NCBI GenBank assembly: GCA_950097015.1
Contig: CATNEN010000011.1
Coordinates: forward strand, 4,740,501-4,804,500
DNA from: Macrostomum hystrix
Lineage: Eukaryota > Platyhelminthes > Macrostomidae
DNA: 64,000 nt
Direction: 5' to 3'
The translations under genes were made by a program, and so were the position numbers. How positions within the stretch are numbered: the stretch's first letter is position 1; the number at the start of each line of letters is the position of its first letter. Shown in pieces: positions 58,936 through 64,000 of the stretch. Under the pieces are notes generated by a model, which saw only the letters and a program-made list of their open reading frames with translations, did no database searches and had not been told where the DNA came from.

Positions 58936-59687
58936 CGTGTTTCCAATTTTTGTTATTTAAATAATAATGAATTAAGGAATAAAATTCCTATTCATCTAGC
59001 CAAACTAAAAAAGATTGCTTGTTCACAAAGTCTTCATAGATAAGCTTAATAACACTATCAATAGCTAATTATAAGAGGCCAAGAGGGCTGTAGGAAGTTT
59101 AATTGCAATAGACCTGGAGCCAAAGAGGAGGCAGTTTTTTCGATTTTGGTGACTCCCTAGCATGCATGCACATAGATACCATATGGAGGCATAGGCTCAC
59201 ATAAACATGTACATCTGTCTTGACTTTCTCATTGTTAGGCAGTAGGTATATACTTTCACTGTGCCTTTGAGGTTGACCCTATGGGACATAAATTACTCAA
59301 GCCCCAAGGCTGCACCACAAGGTAATGCGGCCTTGCTGCAGAATTGAGCTTGTAGACCTTGGTACAAGAGGCAAGCACATAAGTCATGAATAAGCATAAT
59401 ATAAGTATACTAATAAATATATATCATACTGGCTTTATATTGTTTTGACTTTAATGTTATCTCATATTTTTAATCCAAAGCATGATGTCAGTATTTTTAG
59501 AAGATTTAGTTAACTTGTTGTAACATCTTTTATTAGCTTGTACTTTTAATTATTAATAATAATAATTTGCTAAATTTACAGCAAATATAATCAATCAAGT
59601 TACTTTTTATAATTAAGTGCAGCCTCATTCCAAAACACTAATTAAACAACTCATTGTGGTGACTGTTAAAATTGTGTAACAAAAGAC
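58936..59687. other. Pirin upstream region
   Basis: AT-rich. The part at 59130-59370 shares short ordered matches (ACATCTG, GACTTTCTCATT, AAGCCCC) with 25760-25870 and may be a copy of a second dispersed repeat. Confidence 0.4.
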
Positions 59688-62177
59688 ATGAGAGTCAAGG
59701 ATCGCAATCAGATTGACTGTCTGCCTTGCGAGCAGCGCCAAATGGAATCTGGCCTGCCAGTGTTCAAGGTCATTGATGACACTGATGCCTCAGATCCATT
59801 CCTGCTGTTTGATCACATTGGCCCAGTGACTTTTCAACCAGGAGAGGCAGTTGGGGCTGCCGACCATCCGCATAGGTGAGGCTTGACTGTTTTGCTCTAA
59901 CAGACAATTAAACCTTTGTAGAAAGAGAATCGCCGTTCTTTTACAATTTTTAAGATGATCCCATTTCTTAACTTTAGAGTCCTGTGCCATTTCACTGCTA
60001 ACAGTGATTCCCTTTGCTACAAGAGATTATCCTGTCCCCATACTCTATTCTAATACTATAATTCCATACTATAAATTATCCTCATTCCCTAGCACCATAG
60101 AAGAGATTATATTCCAAGAAATTTTCACTTTCTCTCAGAGAGATTATCCCTTCAGCTACAAGAGATTATCCCTCAACTACAAGAGATTATCCCTTCAGCT
60201 ACAAGAGATTATCCCTTCAGCTACAAGAGATTATCCCTCAACTACAAGAGATTATCCCTTCAGCTACAAGAGATTATCCCTCAACTACAAGAGATTATCT
60301 CTGAAGCTGCAAGAGATTATCCCTCAGCTACAAGAGATTATCCCTCAACTACAAGAGATTATCCCTTCAGCTACAAGAGATTATCCCTTCAGCTACAAGA
60401 GATTATCCCTCAACTACAAGAGATTATCCCTTCAGCTACAAGAGATTATCCCTCAACTACAAGAGATTATCTCTGAAGCTGCAAGAGATTATCCCTCAGC
60501 TACAAGAGATTATCCCTCAACTACAAGAGCTTATCCCTGAAGCTGCAAGAGATTACCCCTGAAGCTGCAAGAGATTATCCCTCAGCTACAAGAGATTATC
60601 CCGGAAGCATTAAGAGATTATCCCTCAGCTACAAGAGATTATCCCTCAGCTACAAGAGATTATTCCTTCAGATATAAGAGATTTATTCCTTTATTTACAA
60701 GAGATTATCCCTCAGCTACAAGAGATTATCCCTCAGCTACAAGAGATTATTCCTTCAGATATAAGAGATTTATTCCTTTATTTACAAGAGATTATCCCTT
60801 CAGCTGAATTATCCCCTGCTCCCACCCGCAGAGGCATGGAGCTGATCAGTGTGCTGCTACAGGGCAGCATTCATCACGCCGACAGCATCGGGCACGACAG
60901 CGTCCTGCCAGCTGGCAGTGTGCAGCACATTCGCTTCGGCCGTGGCCTTGTCCACTTTGAAATGCCCGGCCCGAGCCTGGTGCAAACTGGCGGCACCCTG
61001 GAGGGCTACCAGATCTGGGTGAACCTGCCACCTGCTGACAAACTCTGCAGCCCAGTTTACACCGAAATTCCGCCAGACGATGTGCCCCGCGTCAGAACCG
61101 AAGACGGCGGCGCCGAGGTTCGAGTCCTGGCCGGCTCCAGCCAGGGCGTTGAAGGCGCCGTCGGATTTGTCACGCCAGTCATGCTGCTGGATGTTCGGCT
61201 CCTGCGACGGGGAGCCACCGTGAAACTCGAGGTCAGTCTGCAGTGCCTGTTAATTGCATTTACCATTCTCTATGCGTTCCACTCGTTGTCTCTCTGTCCC
61301 CTGTCCCTTTGTCTCTCTGTCCCTCTGTCCTTCTGTCCCTCTGTCTCTCTTCCTCTCTGTCCCTCTGTCCCTGTCCCTCTGTCTCTCTATCCCTTTGTCC
61401 CTCTGTCCCTCTGTCCCTCTGTCTCTCTGTCTCTCTGTCTCTCTGTCCCTCTGTCCCTCTGTCTCTCTGTCCCTCTGTCCCTCTGTCCCTCTATCCCTCT
61501 GTCTCTCTGTCCCTCTGTCCCTCTGTCCCTCTGTCTCTCTGTCCCTCTGTCCCTCTGTCTCTCTGTCCCTCTGTCCCTCTGTCCCTCTGTCTCTCTGTCT
61601 CTCTGTCCCTCTGTCTCTCTGTCCCTTTGTCTCTCTGTCCCTCTGTCCCTTTGTCTCTCTGTCCCTTTGTCCCTCTGTCCCTCTGTCTATCCTTCCACTT
61701 GTGCATTTAAATCCAGTTTTATCTACTATAAGTAGTGAATTTCGCACGCAAAGGTGGGCAGCAATCTCTCATTTATCACTGCAGGTGCCCGAGCAGTACG
61801 AATGCGTATTCGCCTACTGTTTCGCCGGCTCCGGCGCAATTGTTGGCGGCCGTTCTTTGCCAAAAAATTGCAAAGCCACCATTGGCCAAGGCGAGTCAAT
61901 CATCCTGTCAACTGATAACGAGCCCTGCCACCTGTTAATTGGCGCCGGTTTGCCAGTCAGGGAGCCGGTTGTCAAGTACGGCCCATTCGCCATGTCAACT
62001 GAGCAGGAAATCCGGGAGGCTGTGCAGGACTATCGCCAGGGCCTCATGGGCGAGTGCCCGCCACCTGGTGCCCAAGCCAGGCAGCGACAGATCGAGGCCG
62101 CCCTGGCACTGCAACGGGCCAATAGCGCCGATTCGGCTGGCCCAGCCAATCACGGACACGCTGACGGGCGCGACTGA
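59688..62177 (+). CDS. PIR: Pirin-family cupin protein
   Basis: Pirins are iron-binding bicupins: nuclear redox-sensing co-regulators in animals, with quercetinase activity in some members. Exons: 59688-59875, 60832-61231, 61785-62177; GT-AG, phases 2 and 0; 326 residues. Exon 1 ends DPFLLFDHIGPVTFQPGEAV, then the metal site DHPHR continues as GMELISVLLQGSIHHAD in exon 2, with RFGRGLVHFEMPG carrying the third His and the Glu. All four iron ligands of the N-terminal cupin are present. Next come QIWVNLPPADK, the second cupin, and LLIGAGLPVREPVVKYGPFAMST near the C-terminus, closely matching the family. The C-terminal 40 residues (Ala/Gln/His-rich) extend beyond usual pirin length (about 290). 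The N-terminus before DPFLLFDH is shortish and unusual. Both introns contain tandem repeats. It is divergent from TKFC. Confidence 0.95.
60130..60810. repeat. 20-22-bp minisatellite in pirin intron 1
   Basis: About 32 units of CTACAAGAGATTATCCCTCA, with CTTCAG, AACT and GAAGCTG variants changing unit length. Larger blocks of about 170 bp repeat (60180-60350 compared with 60350-60520). The 178-codon frame is an artefact. Confidence 0.95.
61285..61690. repeat. 8-bp CTCTGTCC microsatellite in pirin intron 2
   Basis: About 50 units of CTCTGTCC and CTCTGTCT. Frames of 155-307 codons in several phases on both strands are repeat artefacts. Confidence 0.95.
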
Positions 62178-62720
62178 ACTCTGTTTGGCTGCGTACCATT
62201 CTATGGCCTAAACTATAAGCTGGGAAATTTAAATTCCGCTTACTTCATCAGTTCTAAAGCTTGGCTTTCCTATATTCGTCCTTTTTATATGTTTTTTCTC
62301 ATTTCATACATCTTCCCTCCTCTTCCCTCTCCTCCCTCCTCTTTCCTTTTCTTCTCTCCTCCCCTCCTCCTCCCTCTCCTCCCATCCTCTTCCCTTTACT
62401 CCCCTCCTCTTCCATTTCCTCCCCTCCTCTTCCCTCTTGTTCTCTCCTCCCTTTTCCGTCTCCTTCCCTCCCCTTAATTTTATAATCTTGCAGATTTCAG
62501 GTTCTAGTCAAGCTTGTATGATTTTTATTTCCAATAATCGTAATCGGATACTAATGTTCTTGTGTGCTCATAGCAGATATTTTTGGCTTCATTTATTGTG
62601 CTTCGATATAAACATTTTAATGAGATCATTTAGAGATTAACGAAATTTCAGATTTAAAAAATAACATTGAACCCATATCAAGGTTAGATACTCGTAGATA
62701 GATTGATAGAAATTACAGCA
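62178..62720. other. Pirin 3' flank with CT-rich tract
   Basis: 62300-62475 is a polypyrimidine tract (TCCTCCCTCTTCC-like, irregular). The remainder is AT-rich. No canonical AATAAA was seen close to the stop. Confidence 0.6.
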
Positions 62721-62724
62721 GATG

Positions 62725-62768
62725 TACAGCAGTCCAGTCCATGGACTAGGGACAACCACCCGAACTTC
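62725..62768 (-). mobile_element. SINE fragment (copy 7)
   Basis: CAGTCCATGGACTAGGG and GACAACCACCC match the AGTCCATGGACT region of the SINE body on the minus strand; the remainder is missing. Confidence 0.5.
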
Positions 62769-63414
62769 TACTCAAACAGATGCAGGTATAAACCATCATT
62801 TTGCAAGCCGCCTTTTATTAAATACGAGCGTATATTACAGTATACCAAAGTCAGTTACTAGTAATAGTTACTACTTATATCAGGACATTCGCTTCAAGCT
62901 TCAAAAACATTTCTAAAAAGACAAAAGCCTATTTTTTCTGACGTGCCTAGCAACTAGCTTTTTTCACCCATTACTGAAACATCGTCTAAATAGTTTTATT
63001 TTATTGTAAAGCCTAGTTAAAGACAATTCTGATTTCAAGCACGGGTCTATTTTCACGAGTGTACTTTTTGGAAGACAATAGCAAGCAAGGAATAGTATTT
63101 CTAGTTAAAAAAGATGCAGCATATTAATATCTGATTAGTGTGGCCGAGAAATATAAGTTTATAAAAATAAAATCCAAAAATGTTTTGAAAATGAACTTAC
63201 CTGCAGATTAAATTTGTGTAGCAAATACCAGATTACATTCGTGTTTCCATAGATTTATGTCTCTGTTGCACAGCCTTTAGAATACTAAAATTGTAGGCGG
63301 CTGACTCATGTGGACCTATTAGACATATGTTTGCTTGTTAGACAAATTCGTTTATTTTTCAGACACCTATGTTACCTGTTAGACACGAATAATAATATTT
63401 TAGATACATTTTCT
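62769..63414. other. Unassigned intergenic sequence
   Basis: AT-rich; no gene or ordered repeat until the 21-bp array. Confidence 0.5.
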
Positions 63415-64000
63415 GTGTTGGACACAGATGTTCACGTGTTAGACACAGATGTTCACGTGTTGGACACAGATGTTCACGTGTTAGACACAAATGTTCACGT
63501 GTTGGACACAGATGTTCACGTGTTGGACACAGATGTTCACGTGTTAGACACAAATGTTCACGTGTTGGACACAGATTTTCACGTGTTAGACACAAATGTT
63601 CACGTGTTAGACACAAATGTTCACGTGTTAGAAACAGATGTTCATGTGTTGGACACAGATGTTCACGTGTTGGACACAGATGTTCACATGTTAGACACAG
63701 ATGTTCACATGTTAGAAACAGATGGTCACGTGTTGGACACAGATGGTCACGTGTTGGACACAGATGTTCACATGTTAGAAACAGATGGTCACGTGTTGGA
63801 CACAGATGGTCATGTGTTGGACACAGATTTTCACGTGTTGGACACAGATGTTCACGTGTTAGACACAGATGTTTACGTGTTGGACACAGATGTTCACGTG
63901 TTAGACACAGATGTTCACGTGTTGGACACAGATGTTCACGTGTTGGACACAGATGTTCACGTGTTAAACACAGATGTTCACGTGTTGGACACAGATGTTC
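63415..64000. repeat. 21-bp minisatellite with an E-box per unit (continues past edge)
   Basis: About 28 units of GTTGGACACAGATGTTCACG plus T, with GTTAGACACAAATG variants. Most units contain CACGTG, the palindromic E-box. The array is cut by the window edge. Confidence 0.95.

Noticed and set aside
60836-62177. Long frames of LSLCPSVPLS type near pirin
   Set aside because: Read through the CTCTGTCC microsatellite in intron 2; true pirin exons are 60832-61231 and 61785-62177.

Overview
This is animal nuclear DNA. It holds intron-split genes with canonical GT-AG junctions, a SoxD transcription factor, kanadaptin, pirin, zeta-COP, triokinase/FMN cyclase and a Cys-loop channel. It also holds tRNA-derived SINEs, MITEs and very many minisatellites. 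Short introns next to genes, divergent protein sequences and the repeat load suggest a spiralian invertebrate, possibly a free-living flatworm such as Macrostomum. That placement is inference and was not tested.

Layout. 1-3360: a minisatellite, a probable LTR on the minus strand and unassigned DNA. 3409-4818: an intronless Cys-loop receptor gene, followed by a SINE and a frameshifted, truncated paralogue near 5.9 kb. 7094-10561 (minus): a six-exon gene for a 416-residue protein with an IPGYTGH-type motif, probably ciliary or sperm-related. 11964-12585 (plus): zeta-COP, divergent from it. 12.6-32.7 kb: almost no genes. This stretch is dominated by tandem arrays (13.5-16.95, 19.9-20.5, 22.6-24.9, 27.1-29.3 and 30.8-31.6 kb), two related hAT-type MITEs and SINEs. 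33184-43068 (plus): a SoxD gene in six exons with long introns. 45350-46337 (plus): a small RING/TRAF-type zinc-finger gene, convergent with kanadaptin (46973-51816, minus, four exons). 53449-55581 (minus): triokinase/FMN cyclase, first exon not found. 59688-62177 (plus): a pirin-family protein in three exons. The right edge is a 21-bp minisatellite that contains E-boxes and runs out of the window.

The exon structures of the IPGYTGH gene, SoxD, the RING gene, kanadaptin and pirin were closed by hand. Every junction keeps reading phase, giving 416, 609, 177, 781 and 326 residues. The genes do not form an operon or a shared pathway; they look like ordinary unlinked housekeeping and developmental genes.

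The most distinctive content is the repeat landscape. About twenty unrelated minisatellites with units of 8-33 bp cover about 17 kb, roughly a quarter of the window. Several sit in introns. Some have units of 24, 30 or 33 bp, so they read as long open frames on both strands without being genes. Three MITE-like elements have clear target-site duplications (8, 9 and about 10 bp). One lies inside a SINE and another carries a minisatellite inside it. No unmistakably new multi-gene system was found.
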